A DNA stretch of 64,000 bases from DRYM01 sp964564025 (GTDB lineage Archaea; Thermoproteota; Thermoprotei_A; EX4484-217-1): the NCBI GenBank assembly GCA_964564025.1, contig CAZLZO010000006.1, forward strand, positions 1 to 64,000. Reading direction: 5' to 3'. The notes below the pieces were generated by a model that searched no databases, was not told the origin of the DNA, and saw only the letters and a program-made list of their open reading frames with translations. The position numbers were made by a program, and so were the translations under genes. Each line of letters opens with the position of its first letter. Position 1 is the stretch's first letter. This document shows positions 16,615 through 25,424 of this stretch, in pieces.

Positions 16615-17758
16615 TTACGTCACCTATTATTACGATAATTGACAAAGATAATGTAATGATAATAATTAATGGGAAAATCGAAACCGATATTGCCAGGAAG
16701 TCTACGCTTGATTTCTCTAATATTTTAAATTGAGGTTTTGGTTTAACAGATATTTCAATTGTGAGTGTTAAATTACCTAAATTTATTGCTGAAGAAGATC
16801 CTGGAACCCAGTTTTCTTTAGGATCATAGATAACGTCTTCATTAAGGTTTAAATTATTTATAGACTTTACTCCTGAGTCTACGAGTAAACAAATGTATTT
16901 TGGCGAAATATCTCCCGGAGCTCCTCTTAAATAACCTGGACCTACAGTTACTTCGTAAGGAACCCATCCTACATCCTCAATGTATATTATAGGCCATGCA
17001 TGTCCAACAACTTCATATTCTTTAAACTCACTATTCCATTCATGTGCAACATAGCCTACGCATCTAAGTGTAGGTATTCCTAAGTATCTTGAAAAAACTA
17101 TGAACGCATCAGAATACTCACTACAATCTCCCATGCTTCTATTTAGTGCTTCAAAAATGTTCTGTCTACCGCCGGGTATAGGCCTATATTTGAGTTTTTC
17201 AGAAACATAACCTCTAATCATGCTAAGTACTTCTTTAAGCCTTAATTTTTTCAATTCATCAACTGAAGTTAAATTGTATTTCCTAACAAAGTCTTTTAGG
17301 AAAATGTTAAATCTAGGGTCAGAATAGTTCCACCAATAAGTTGGTTTTACCAAGTCCCCATAGTTTCTAAGGTTTTTACGAATACTTCTCAAGTAATCTT
17401 CAAAGGTTACATTAAGTTTCTCTAAGATTATCTCATTATCATATGATCCTATGGTTAAAACGTAAGCTTTAGCTTCGGTTTTTAAGGAGTTAAAGCCCTT
17501 AATTCTTATATAGCCTCCGGTATTGTTAGGTTCTACTATTCCGTTGCCTTTCTTTGCTGTAACGTTAACGTTTAATGTTTCTTGCCAACTAAGCTTAGGT
17601 GGAAGAGGCACATTTATTGTGAAATTGTCTTCACCACTTATTTCCACATAGTAGCTTAGCTCGTAAACTACAGGCATTTTAAATGCTGAAGTAATATAAG
17701 GGAGTGTGAGAAATAAGGCTAACACTATTAATGTTGCATAGGGAAGCTTCTTTCTCAT
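16604..17758 (-). CDS. membrane-anchored transglutaminase-like protease-fold protein
   Basis: The 384 residues have an N-terminal signal or anchor helix, a beta-rich extracytoplasmic region, a transglutaminase-like core and a C-terminal membrane helix. The core shows the papain-like triad: Cys in SMGDCSEYSDAF, His in VGHAWPIIYI and the acidic partner a few residues later in GWVPYEVT. Members act as proteases, amidases or cross-linkers outside the cell, but substrates in archaea are unknown. The following membrane gene overlaps by 11 bases. Confidence 0.83.
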   Translation of the reverse strand: MRKKLPYATLIVLALFLTLPYITSAFKMPVVYELSYYVEISGEDNFTINVPLPPKLSWQETLNVNVTAKKGNGIVEPNNTGGYIRIKGFNSLKTEAKAYVLTIGSYDNEIILEKLNVTFEDYLRSIRKNLRNYGDLVKPTYWWNYSDPRFNIFLKDFVRKYNLTSVDELKKLRLKEVLSMIRGYVSEKLKYRPIPGGRQNIFEALNRSMGDCSEYSDAFIVFSRYLGIPTLRCVGYVAHEWNSEFKEYEVVGHAWPIIYIEDVGWVPYEVTVGPGYLRGAPGDISPKYICLLVDSGVKSINNLNLNEDVIYDPKENWVPGSSSAINLGNLTLTIEISVKPKPQFKILEKSSVDFLAISVSIFPLIIIITLSLSIIVIIGDVIER

Positions 17759-17827
17759 AGCTATCAGCTAGCATCTATAGCAAATATATCTCGGGAAAAT
17801 AAGTATTACTTAGGGGTTAAAAAAGAA

Positions 17828-18715
17828 GTGGCTAAAAGCAAGAATAATAGCAGTAAGCAAAGGAGGAAGACAAGAAAAAAGCGTATTAAGGTTGATGCTC
17901 GCAGCTTAGTTGAACCCATAATTGACGATGTAATTAACGCGTTGGGCATAGATTACTTAGATCTTTCAGAAAAAGAAAAGAAGGAAATAGCATTCACTAT
18001 CGTTGAAGAGTTAACGTCATCTATAAGCTATAGGCCTTCTAAAAGCGCGCTTCTCTCACGTATTTCAAGACTCAAAATTAGATTAGCTCCCCTAGTTGCA
18101 GAGAAACTTCTTGAAAAGAAAAAGACGCTTTCTGAAGAAATATTAGACTATGTAATAAATTATGGAGGACCGGTAGCAGCAGCTTATGTTAGAAGGCTTT
18201 ATGCTAAAGCTAAAGAGTATGATAGAGATGATTTGATAAGTATTTTAAGAAGTATTTGGGAAACCTATGGTAGGCCACTACCTATTAAGTGTCCCTACTG
18301 TGGTTTCGCATCAATACAGCCTAGTCTCACTTGTTTCGTATGCGGTAAGAAGATAGGTGTTTCAGAACTTAAGGAAGCAATAGATTTTGAAGCTTTACTT
18401 GAAATGTTTGTAGATGTAGCAACACTTGATGACGTAAAAAGGATTGAAGAAAACCAAGCATTAATATATGATCCTAAGGAGGGTTTAAAAACAAAGAAGG
18501 GTTCTCTTGATAGAATACAGTATATTATTCCACTGAGTGAAAAGGAGGTTAAGGAAATTATTGAGAAAATAGAAGACAAGTTTAAACCAAAACCTAAAAT
18601 AGAAGAGAAAATTGAAGAAGTAATTAAGGTATTTAAGGAAGAAGCTAAGAAAATTGAAGAGAAAAGAGAAGTAAAAACAACACTAGACATGTTTCTAAAG
18701 AAAGAGGAGAAATAA
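17828..18715 (+). CDS. zinc-ribbon protein with PCNA-box-like C terminus, unknown function
   Basis: I recognise no family. The 295 residues start with a very basic stretch (about 1-22), then helices, a four-cysteine zinc site (CPYCG and CFVCG near 157-174), a helical region, a long charged coiled-coil-like segment (about 240-280) and a C terminus reading TTLDMFLKK (284-292). That tail resembles the PCNA-interacting box of archaeal repair proteins (consensus Q-x-x-L-x-x-F-F/L), although the leading Gln is missing. If real, it would place the protein at the replication clamp (inference). The thioredoxin-like gene follows after one base. Confidence 0.75.
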   Translation: MAKSKNNSSKQRRKTRKKRIKVDARSLVEPIIDDVINALGIDYLDLSEKEKKEIAFTIVEELTSSISYRPSKSALLSRISRLKIRLAPLVAEKLLEKKKTLSEEILDYVINYGGPVAAAYVRRLYAKAKEYDRDDLISILRSIWETYGRPLPIKCPYCGFASIQPSLTCFVCGKKIGVSELKEAIDFEALLEMFVDVATLDDVKRIEENQALIYDPKEGLKTKKGSLDRIQYIIPLSEKEVKEIIEKIEDKFKPKPKIEEKIEEVIKVFKEEAKKIEEKREVKTTLDMFLKKEEK

Positions 18716-18716
18716 G

Positions 18717-19076
18717 GTGTTAATTGAAGAAATAAGTCCAAGCCAATTAGAGAAAGTGGTTAGGGAAAACAAAATAGTTCTCATAGAATACGTTAGCAAG
18801 GAGAAAAGGGAATCAAGATATTTTCACTCATTAATCAAGGATTTTTCATTTAAAGTACTTAATCAAATAAAGATAGTTTCGATAAATTTAGATAAGCATC
18901 CTGAAATTAAAGAAAGAGAAAACATTGTTTTCCTACCTCACTTAAAACTTTACTTTAACGGAGAAAACATTTGGGAGCAAGAAGGATGCTTCATGGATTA
19001 TACTAAGGATATGTTTGTACTTAGGAGAGGCATAAGGGAAGCATTGAAAAGTAAAGGTCTTAAAATAAAAATTTAA
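18717..19076 (+). CDS. thioredoxin-fold protein lacking the CxxC active site
   Basis: A 119-residue protein with the thioredoxin order: helix, strand (KIVLIEYV), helix, strand (IKIVSINLDKHPEI), cis-proline region (FLPHLKLYFNGENIWEQEG) and a last helix. The place of the CxxC holds SKEKRESRYF with no cysteine, so it cannot be a redox enzyme. It starts at GTG one base after the upstream stop, with AGGAG overlapping that stop. It may serve as a binding or scaffold domain for the upstream zinc protein. Fold call is from pattern, not alignment. Confidence 0.68.
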   Translation: MLIEEISPSQLEKVVRENKIVLIEYVSKEKRESRYFHSLIKDFSFKVLNQIKIVSINLDKHPEIKERENIVFLPHLKLYFNGENIWEQEGCFMDYTKDMFVLRRGIREALKSKGLKIKI

Positions 19077-19915
19077 CATTCACAAGACTTATGAACGCTG
19101 CATAAATCGTTTTTTACAGGTGTTCCACAGAAGCTACAGTGCCCTGTAAAGCCGTATTCTTTCAGGAGTTTTTCAACTAAAATTTCACTCATTTTCAAAA
19201 TTGAATCTACAAGCTCAAAATGCCCACAATATAATTCTTCAATGTATTGCATAGCTGCACAAAATATCTTATTAAAAAATACTTTATTCCTTAGTGAATA
19301 TATGTTATTAAATAATCCCTTGTAGAAACCGTATATAATGAGTTCTTTGGTTTTAATTCTTCTAAAGGGCTTAATAAAGTAAATGTTGTACTTTGAAACA
19401 TAAAGTTTAGGCATAGTTTCGCCCATAACCTCTAAATTGAACTTTAAAAAACCATACATAAAATATGCTACTTCAAAATCCAAAGTTATTGGCAACACTA
19501 TTTTCTCTACACCTACTCTAAGTGCCTCCATTAGGGCATATTCTCTTTTCACTCTAAAGTTCTTCAGAAAATCATTACTTCTTGGATAGTTAAATACGAG
19601 TTTTCCTTCAACTTTCTCTAAAAGCTCCTCTTTAAGCTTAAGAGTTAAGGGAATAAGTACGTATAGTTTTGAGGGATAATTTTTCTCTATTTTCTCCAAA
19701 AGCTTAAATGATGCAGTTGAAATTAGGGGGAATTCTTCAAAAAATAGAAAACCTATTTTATCTTTGGGATTGAGCATTTTCCACTTACTTATCTCACGCT
19801 TAACCTGTTTTATTAGGCTCTTCTCTAAGCACTGCAGACATAATTTTTCTCCAGATTCTCTTCTAAAATATACTGCATTTCTTAACTTACAAGAGCTGCA
19901 TTTGGGAGATTGCAT
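19073..19915 (-). CDS. TtuA/Ncs6-like protein without PP-loop (putative pseudoenzyme)
   Basis: TtuA and Ncs6 thiolate tRNA using an N-terminal zinc finger, an ATP PP-loop and usually a C-terminal zinc finger. This 280-residue protein keeps both fingers: C6-x2-C9 with C26-x2-C29, including the family phrase NAVYFRRESGEKLC, and C-S-F-C-G-x-P at the end. It also keeps the late motifs FRVKREYALMEA, TLDFEVAYFMYGFL and IKPFRRIKTKELIIYGF. SGGKDS is replaced by a run around FFEEFPLIST, and the central CxxC of the iron-sulfur site is gone. It should not adenylate tRNA. The frame is intact and codon use normal, so it is a maintained gene. Confidence 0.78.
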   Translation of the reverse strand: MQSPKCSSCKLRNAVYFRRESGEKLCLQCLEKSLIKQVKREISKWKMLNPKDKIGFLFFEEFPLISTASFKLLEKIEKNYPSKLYVLIPLTLKLKEELLEKVEGKLVFNYPRSNDFLKNFRVKREYALMEALRVGVEKIVLPITLDFEVAYFMYGFLKFNLEVMGETMPKLYVSKYNIYFIKPFRRIKTKELIIYGFYKGLFNNIYSLRNKVFFNKIFCAAMQYIEELYCGHFELVDSILKMSEILVEKLLKEYGFTGHCSFCGTPVKNDLCSVHKSCEC

Positions 19916-19966
19916 TTCCCTATCGTATTTTAGATTTGTTCAATATGGAAATAAGTGTTTAGAGTA

Positions 19967-19976
19967 AAAGTTATAT
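19967..19976 (+). promoter_or_regulatory. TATA box of the thermosome gene
   Basis: AAAAGTTATATAG lies about 70 bases before the thermosome ATG; a GGTGA Shine-Dalgarno motif stands just before the start codon. Confidence 0.45.
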
Positions 19977-20042
19977 AGAAGTGCTCGCTACTTGAGAATG
20001 GATTATGGGTAATCAATGTTTTTAGATGAGGTGACGGCGTAA

Positions 20043-21674
20043 ATGGCGTATGGTATCCCTGTTCTTGTATTAAAAGAAGGTACCCAGAGGACAACAGGTA
20101 GGGATGCTTTAAGAGCAAACATTTTGGCAGCAAGGGTTTTAGCTGAAACATTAAGAACATCCCTAGGTCCACGTGGCTTAGATAAAATGTTGGTAGATAG
20201 CTTTGGAGATGTAACAATAACTAATGACGGAGCGACAATAGTTAAGGAAATGGAAGTACAGCATCCAGCAGCAAAACTATTAGTAGAAGTAGCTAAAGCA
20301 CAGGATGCAGAAGTAGGTGATGGAACAACAACAGCCGTTGTTCTCGCCGGATTACTTCTTGAAAAAGCAGAGTCTCTTCTTGACCAAGAAATACATCCAA
20401 CAATAATCATTGAAGGGTTTAAGGAAGCACTAGCTAAGTCATTAGAGCATCTTGACCAAATAGGTATAAAAGTTAATCCCGTAGATAGAGAGACTCTTAG
20501 GAAACTTGCAAGCACGGCATTAGCAAGCAAATATGTTGGAGCAGGCACAGTTAGAGAGAAGCTTGTTGACTTAATAATAGATGCTGCACTTACTGTTGCT
20601 GAGCCTAGACCTAATGGAACCTATAATTTAGACTTAAACAATGTTAAAGTAGAGAAGAAGAAGGGAGAAAGCCTACTTGATAGTCAACTTATAAGAGGCA
20701 TTGTTTTGGATAAAGAAGTTGTACATCCAACAATGCCTAGAAGAATTGAGGGAGCAAAAATAGCACTACTAGATATGCCATTAGAAGTTGAGAAACCTGA
20801 AATAACGGCTAAAATAAACATAACAAGCCCCGAGCAAATTAAAGCGTTTCTTGAAGAAGAAACGAAGATACTCAGGGATATGGTTGAGAAAATAGCTAAT
20901 GTAGGGGCTAATGTTGTAATATGCCAGAAAGGAATAGACGATGTCGCTCAATACTTCCTTGCTAAGAAGGGTATTTTGGCTGTTAGGAGGGTTAAGAGAA
21001 GCGACATGGAGAAACTAGAAAGAGCAACAGGAGGAAGAATAGTAAGCAGTATAAGAGATCTAACACCTGAGGACTTAGGGCAAGCAGAGCTTGTTGAAGA
21101 GAGAAGAGTTGGAACAGACAAGATGGTATTTATCGAAGGATGTAAGAACCCCAAGGCAGTAACTATTCTGCTACGTGGAGCAAACGACATGGAACTTGAT
21201 GAAGCGGAGAGAAGCATACATGATGCACTTAGCGTAATAAGGAATGTTATGAAGGAACCTAGGATTGTTGGTGGAGGAGGAGCGCCGGAAGTAGAATTAG
21301 CTTTAAGATTAAGAGAATACGCAAGATCAAGAGGAGGTAAGGAAGCATTAGCTATTAACGCATATGCTGATGCATTAGAGGAAATAGCTTTAATACTAGC
21401 TGAGTCAGCAGGCCTAGATCCGCTAGATGCTAGAGGAGAGCTAAGGAAACTTCATGAAAAAGGAAACATTAATGCTGGTGTAGATGTATTGAACTCTAAA
21501 ATAATAGAGGACATGGTTAAAATAAACGTAATAGATCCTGTTCTAGTGAAGAAACAGGTACTTAAGAGCGCAACTGAAGCAGCAACAGCAATTCTGAAGA
21601 TAGATGACATAATAGCTGCCGCACCACCGAAGAAGAAGGAAAAGGAGAAAGAAGAGGAAACACCTAAGTTCTAA
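20043..21674 (+). CDS. thermosome subunit (group II chaperonin)
   Basis: The thermosome is the archaeal ATP-driven double-ring chaperonin that refolds proteins in the cytoplasm. The 543 residues have the N-terminal LRTSLGPRGLDKMLVD, the ATP loop GDGTTTAVVLAGLLL, the apical domain in the middle and GGGGAPEVELALRLREYA in the lower equatorial domain. The C terminus is a charged lysine/glutamate tail. Length is standard. Only one subunit gene is in the window. GAGGTGACGGCGTAA ahead of the ATG carries the Shine-Dalgarno motif. Confidence 0.96.
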   Translation: MAYGIPVLVLKEGTQRTTGRDALRANILAARVLAETLRTSLGPRGLDKMLVDSFGDVTITNDGATIVKEMEVQHPAAKLLVEVAKAQDAEVGDGTTTAVVLAGLLLEKAESLLDQEIHPTIIIEGFKEALAKSLEHLDQIGIKVNPVDRETLRKLASTALASKYVGAGTVREKLVDLIIDAALTVAEPRPNGTYNLDLNNVKVEKKKGESLLDSQLIRGIVLDKEVVHPTMPRRIEGAKIALLDMPLEVEKPEITAKINITSPEQIKAFLEEETKILRDMVEKIANVGANVVICQKGIDDVAQYFLAKKGILAVRRVKRSDMEKLERATGGRIVSSIRDLTPEDLGQAELVEERRVGTDKMVFIEGCKNPKAVTILLRGANDMELDEAERSIHDALSVIRNVMKEPRIVGGGGAPEVELALRLREYARSRGGKEALAINAYADALEEIALILAESAGLDPLDARGELRKLHEKGNINAGVDVLNSKIIEDMVKINVIDPVLVKKQVLKSATEAATAILKIDDIIAAAPPKKKEKEKEEETPKF

Positions 21675-21779
21675 ACAAGCTAATGGTTTTTTCTAACATT
21701 ATTAAACCGTAACATTTAATTGTCAAAACTAACCTACGATTTCTCCGAATTAAATTTTTCAAGTGAGGTACAGTAGAAC

Positions 21780-22088
21780 TTGTCTAAACGTAAGGAATCT
21801 TACATTAGTAAGATAAAGATTGGTCCACCTAAGCTAACGAAATATGAGAGAGCACGAATTATAGGGGCAAGAGCTTTGCAATTAACTATGGGGGCATCAC
21901 CTTTAATATCTATTGAGCTTGTAGGATCCACTGATCCGCTCGATATTGCTGAAAGGGAATTGGAAATGGGAATTTTACCCATAACTATTAGGCGTAGATT
22001 ACCTACAGGAGAACATCAAGACATACCTTTAAAATGGCTTCTTGAAGCTGAAAGGGAAGCTTTAGGTAGAAAAGCAGTATATGCCTAA
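21780..22088 (+). CDS. rpoK: DNA-directed RNA polymerase subunit K (Rpb6 homologue)
   Basis: RpoK helps assemble and stabilise archaeal RNA polymerase and is the counterpart of Rpb6 and bacterial omega. The 102 residues show the core phrase PKLTKYERARIIGARALQL, then DPLDIAERELEMGILPITIRRRLP typical of the family. The start is TTG, with GTGAGG upstream. It stands alone between the thermosome and topoisomerase genes, all in the same direction. Confidence 0.95.
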   Translation: MSKRKESYISKIKIGPPKLTKYERARIIGARALQLTMGASPLISIELVGSTDPLDIAERELEMGILPITIRRRLPTGEHQDIPLKWLLEAEREALGRKAVYA

Positions 22089-22146
22089 TAATAAACAGTA
22101 AACTTTAAACATATTTTTAATTCAAAGCATTACTTCGGTAAAGTTA

Positions 22147-24183
22147 ATGATACCAAGAACTTATACACTCATAATAGCTGAGAAACCTAAAGCCGCATCT
22201 AAAATAGCTTATGCTCTTTCAAACGGTAAAAGTAAAAAGTACAGCTTGTACAACGTCCCCTACTGGGTTTTTAAATCAAACGGGAAATGGTATGTTGTTG
22301 GTTCTGCTGCAGGACACCTTTTTACATTAACTACCAATAGTTACGGCTTTCCAGTATTTGATTATTATTGGGCACCATCATGGCTTGTTGATAAGAACGC
22401 TAAATATACTAGATCATTCTTCCTAGTTCTTAAAAAACTATGTACTAATGCTTCGGAATTCATTAATGCATGTGACTACGATATAGAAGGTTCAGTTATA
22501 GGATATATGATCATTAAGGAGCTAGGGGATTTAAAGAAAGCTTATCGCATGAAGTTTTCAACATTGACACCTCAGGATTTAAGAGAGGCCTTTAAAAATG
22601 TAAATAAAGGTTTAGACATATCCATGGTTGAAGCCGGGCTTTGCAGGCATGAACTTGACTGGATATGGGGAATAAATGTTTCAAGAGCTCTCATGTTTTC
22701 TGTGAGACGGATCTCTAGGAGAAAAGTTATCTTAAGTGCTGGAAGAGTACAGTCACCAACACTTATTGAAGTAGTAAACACCGAACATTCTAGAAATACT
22801 TTCGTACCAATACCTCTCTTCAACATTAACGTGCAAGTTAAAATAGGTAATAAATTATTCTCTCTCGAATCGCTTAATGGAAGCTTTAGAGAGAAAAGCG
22901 AAGCTGAAAAAGTAGCTGAAACCATTAAAAGCATTGGGAAGGCACTTATTGAAAAAGTAGAGTATCGAAGGGAAGAATACCATCCACCACCACCGTTTAA
23001 TTTAGGTGATTTACAAGCTGAAGCAGCCAAGATTTACGGTTACTCACCTATGGAAACTCAGAAAATAGCTGAGCAACTATATCTTGACGCGCTAATAAGT
23101 TATCCAAGAACAAACAGTCAAAAATTACCGCCAACGATAAATTACAGAGGAATTTTAGTAAGCTTAAGTAGAATCCCCGAATATGAGAACCTAGTTAAAT
23201 TACTTCTAAATGATGTAGGAGATTATTTAGTACCTCATGAAGGCAGTAAAACGGATCCAGCACATCCTGCAATATATCCTACAGGTATTAGGCCTAGGAT
23301 TCTTAAAGAAAAGGAGCAGAGAATCTATGATCTTATTGTAAGAAGGTTTTTAGCAACATTTGCTACAAACTTAAAACTTTACTCACTAACATTGTATTTA
23401 AGCATAGGTAATTACAAGTTTAGACTGAAATTTAGGATCATAAAGGATAAGGGATGGCTAAAATATTATCCGTTCTTATCCGTGGAGGAAGCGGAGGAAA
23501 TACCCCTTTTGAGGAAAGGGCAGATTCTCCCTATAGAGAAAGTTAGGGTGACAACAAATTACACTAAGTTTCAAAAATCTTACTCAAAAGCTTCTCTACT
23601 TAAGTGGATGGAAAGCGTCAACATAGGAACTGAAAGTACTAGGGCAAGAATTATAGAGAGTCTGTTTAGCAGAGGATACTTCAGAGCGTCAAAAGGGAAA
23701 ATAGAAGTTACACCCTTAGGCTATGCTGTTGCGGAAATCTTAACGAAATACTTCAATGATTTAACAAATGTTGAATTAACTAGAAAATTCGAGGAAATGT
23801 TGAACGCTATAAGAGAAGGTAAAACTACTAGAGAGCATGTAGTAGAGGAGTCTAAGAGGTTCTTAAAAACCCTTCTTGAGAAATTTAAAGCCGAAGAAGC
23901 TGATAAAGCAGGAGTTGACTTAGCCAAAAGCCTAGGCTTCATCAAGCCGGTAAATCCATGTATGATCTGCGGACTAGAATCCATTGAGAACTTCGGTTTA
24001 TGTAAAAATCATTATGAAGCATTACTTAATGTTAAAAGTAAATATCGAGAATGGGTTAAAGCTTATGGTAAACTTGGCTTTAGCGACTATTTGAAAAAAA
24101 TAAGCAAACTTAGTATATCAGGTAAATGGGTTAGAGAAGTTGCAAAGGCTATATTGGAAGGTAAGCTTTCCATTAACTCTTAG
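22147..24183 (+). CDS. topA: DNA topoisomerase I (type IA)
   Basis: Type IA topoisomerase relaxes negative supercoils by single-strand passage. The 678 residues begin with the Toprim domain (LIIAEKPKAASKIA, acidic group in NACDYDIEGSVIGY). The catalytic tyrosine is residue 319 in ISYPRTNSQKLPP, and gate-domain phrases such as ESTRARIIESLFSRGYF follow. A C-terminal zinc finger is seen in CMICGLESIENFGLCKNH. It is not a reverse gyrase, since no helicase half is present. Its end overlaps the converging signal peptidase gene by 11 bases. Confidence 0.95.
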   Translation: MIPRTYTLIIAEKPKAASKIAYALSNGKSKKYSLYNVPYWVFKSNGKWYVVGSAAGHLFTLTTNSYGFPVFDYYWAPSWLVDKNAKYTRSFFLVLKKLCTNASEFINACDYDIEGSVIGYMIIKELGDLKKAYRMKFSTLTPQDLREAFKNVNKGLDISMVEAGLCRHELDWIWGINVSRALMFSVRRISRRKVILSAGRVQSPTLIEVVNTEHSRNTFVPIPLFNINVQVKIGNKLFSLESLNGSFREKSEAEKVAETIKSIGKALIEKVEYRREEYHPPPPFNLGDLQAEAAKIYGYSPMETQKIAEQLYLDALISYPRTNSQKLPPTINYRGILVSLSRIPEYENLVKLLLNDVGDYLVPHEGSKTDPAHPAIYPTGIRPRILKEKEQRIYDLIVRRFLATFATNLKLYSLTLYLSIGNYKFRLKFRIIKDKGWLKYYPFLSVEEAEEIPLLRKGQILPIEKVRVTTNYTKFQKSYSKASLLKWMESVNIGTESTRARIIESLFSRGYFRASKGKIEVTPLGYAVAEILTKYFNDLTNVELTRKFEEMLNAIREGKTTREHVVEESKRFLKTLLEKFKAEEADKAGVDLAKSLGFIKPVNPCMICGLESIENFGLCKNHYEALLNVKSKYREWVKAYGKLGFSDYLKKISKLSISGKWVREVAKAILEGKLSINS

Positions 24184-24664
24184 TGAGGGCATGGAAAAAT
24201 AGGGAAAAATAGCCTACATAAGGTACTCTTAAAGGATAACCGTTTATCATTACTGCTTTCCCTAAGACTCCTTCCTCGGGAACATACCATGAATCTCTAA
24301 CTATATTTCCGTCACCTTTAGTTATGAAAAATATTTTTCCGTTTACATTAACCATGCCTACTACTCTATGTATGATAGGTGTACGTAAGGGAATTATGGC
24401 TGATTCAGGAGAAGGCTTAAGAACTACTTTATTATAGACTATGATGTCATTTACTTTGATGTCTTCGGGGTTAACTCCAACTATTATTACCACATCTCCT
24501 ATGTTCAATGTGGGTATCATGCTAGAGCTTTCAACAGCCGCTAAAGGTATTGAAGTGTTAAGTACTACTTTTAAAAGGAAGGGAAGCATTAGTGCCAAGA
24601 CTATTGCGACTATTAAAAATGTTACTTCAAAAAACCTCTTCATACTGAAAAGCATCTTACTCAT
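24173..24664 (-). CDS. signal peptidase I (archaeal/eukaryotic S26B type)
   Basis: This membrane peptidase cleaves signal peptides from secreted proteins on the outer face. The 163 residues have one N-terminal membrane helix (about 12-36), then box B with the catalytic Ser48 in SSSMIPTLNIGD, box D with His in IIHRVV and box E with Asp in TKGDGN. His in place of the bacterial catalytic Lys marks the S26B type. GGGAGG precedes the ATG by about 7 bases. Confidence 0.92.
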   Translation of the reverse strand: MSKMLFSMKRFFEVTFLIVAIVLALMLPFLLKVVLNTSIPLAAVESSSMIPTLNIGDVVIIVGVNPEDIKVNDIIVYNKVVLKPSPESAIIPLRTPIIHRVVGMVNVNGKIFFITKGDGNIVRDSWYVPEEGVLGKAVMINGYPLRVPYVGYFSLFFHALTKS

Positions 24665-24723
24665 TGTAATGCCTCCCTAACTACGGGTGGTACTCTCGAA
24701 GCTAAAGAAAGAAATATGTTTTT

Positions 24724-24731
24724 CTATAAAA
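24724..24731 (+). promoter_or_regulatory. TATA box deciding the start of the next membrane protein
   Basis: CTATAAAAA near 24724-24732 lies about 30 bases before the ATG at 24756, downstream of the more distal possible starts in that frame. This rules out the longer version of the gene. Confidence 0.55.
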
Positions 24732-24755
24732 ACGTTTTACGGTGGAAGAAAAGTT

Positions 24756-25424
24756 ATGGAAAAAACTTATAGTGAAAAACTAGCGGCAACAAGCATTATT
24801 GCTTCTACATTAGTTATTGCTTTAGTGTCTATAGGGTCAGGAGGAAAAGTTTACTATGGATTCTTCTATATACCTCCTTCCAAAGAATTCATAGTCGCCA
24901 TTATACCTTACTTCTTCATATTTTTAAGTATTCACATAGTACTTAAGACTGTAGAGAGTAAGCTTAAACTTTTTAGTGAGAAGGTAGCTATAGCTTCATT
25001 ACTTCTTGGGTACTATTTAGCTCTAATGTCGTCTATGCTTTACGCTGTATCAGGAAGTAGGGAGACTTTAGTAAGTTTTCTTGGAGATTCAGTAGTTTCA
25101 CTGGGAAGTATTGTACACATAAATTTTAAATCAATACCCTATGTTGCGAGAAGGTTTCTTTCAAAAAGAGACGTTTTCGACAAAATAATAGTTTCATTAG
25201 CCTTCCTTATTTTGGGATTATCTAGAGTTGTTAGTGAAGAAGTTCCTCTGAGTATCTCACTTGTTTTCTATGGTTTATCATGGTTCATTATTATCTTAAT
25301 ACTTCACGATTTCGCAAAAATATTCAAGATAAGGTTTAAAAATTTTGTTATTCAGCTAAATTTCTTGATATTGTTTGCTATTGTAAACCTATTTTACACT
25401 ATTCTAATAATACTTTCATTTTAA
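24756..25424 (+). CDS. multipass membrane protein, unknown family
   Basis: About 222 residues with six to seven hydrophobic helices and short loops, few charges inside helices and no recognisable motif. A longer frame opens at 24687, but a TATA box near 24728 and GGTGG nine bases before the ATG at 24756 set the start there. The gene overlaps the converging zinc-ribbon gene by four bases. Function unknown. Confidence 0.72.
   Translation: MEKTYSEKLAATSIIASTLVIALVSIGSGGKVYYGFFYIPPSKEFIVAIIPYFFIFLSIHIVLKTVESKLKLFSEKVAIASLLLGYYLALMSSMLYAVSGSRETLVSFLGDSVVSLGSIVHINFKSIPYVARRFLSKRDVFDKIIVSLAFLILGLSRVVSEEVPLSISLVFYGLSWFIIILILHDFAKIFKIRFKNFVIQLNFLILFAIVNLFYTILIILSF

Noticed and set aside
20003..20548. 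181-residue minus-strand frame
   Set aside because: Shadow of the thermosome gene; Ser/Ala-rich with no motif.
22147..24183. Reverse gyrase
   Set aside because: Only the type IA topoisomerase half is present; no helicase domain precedes it.
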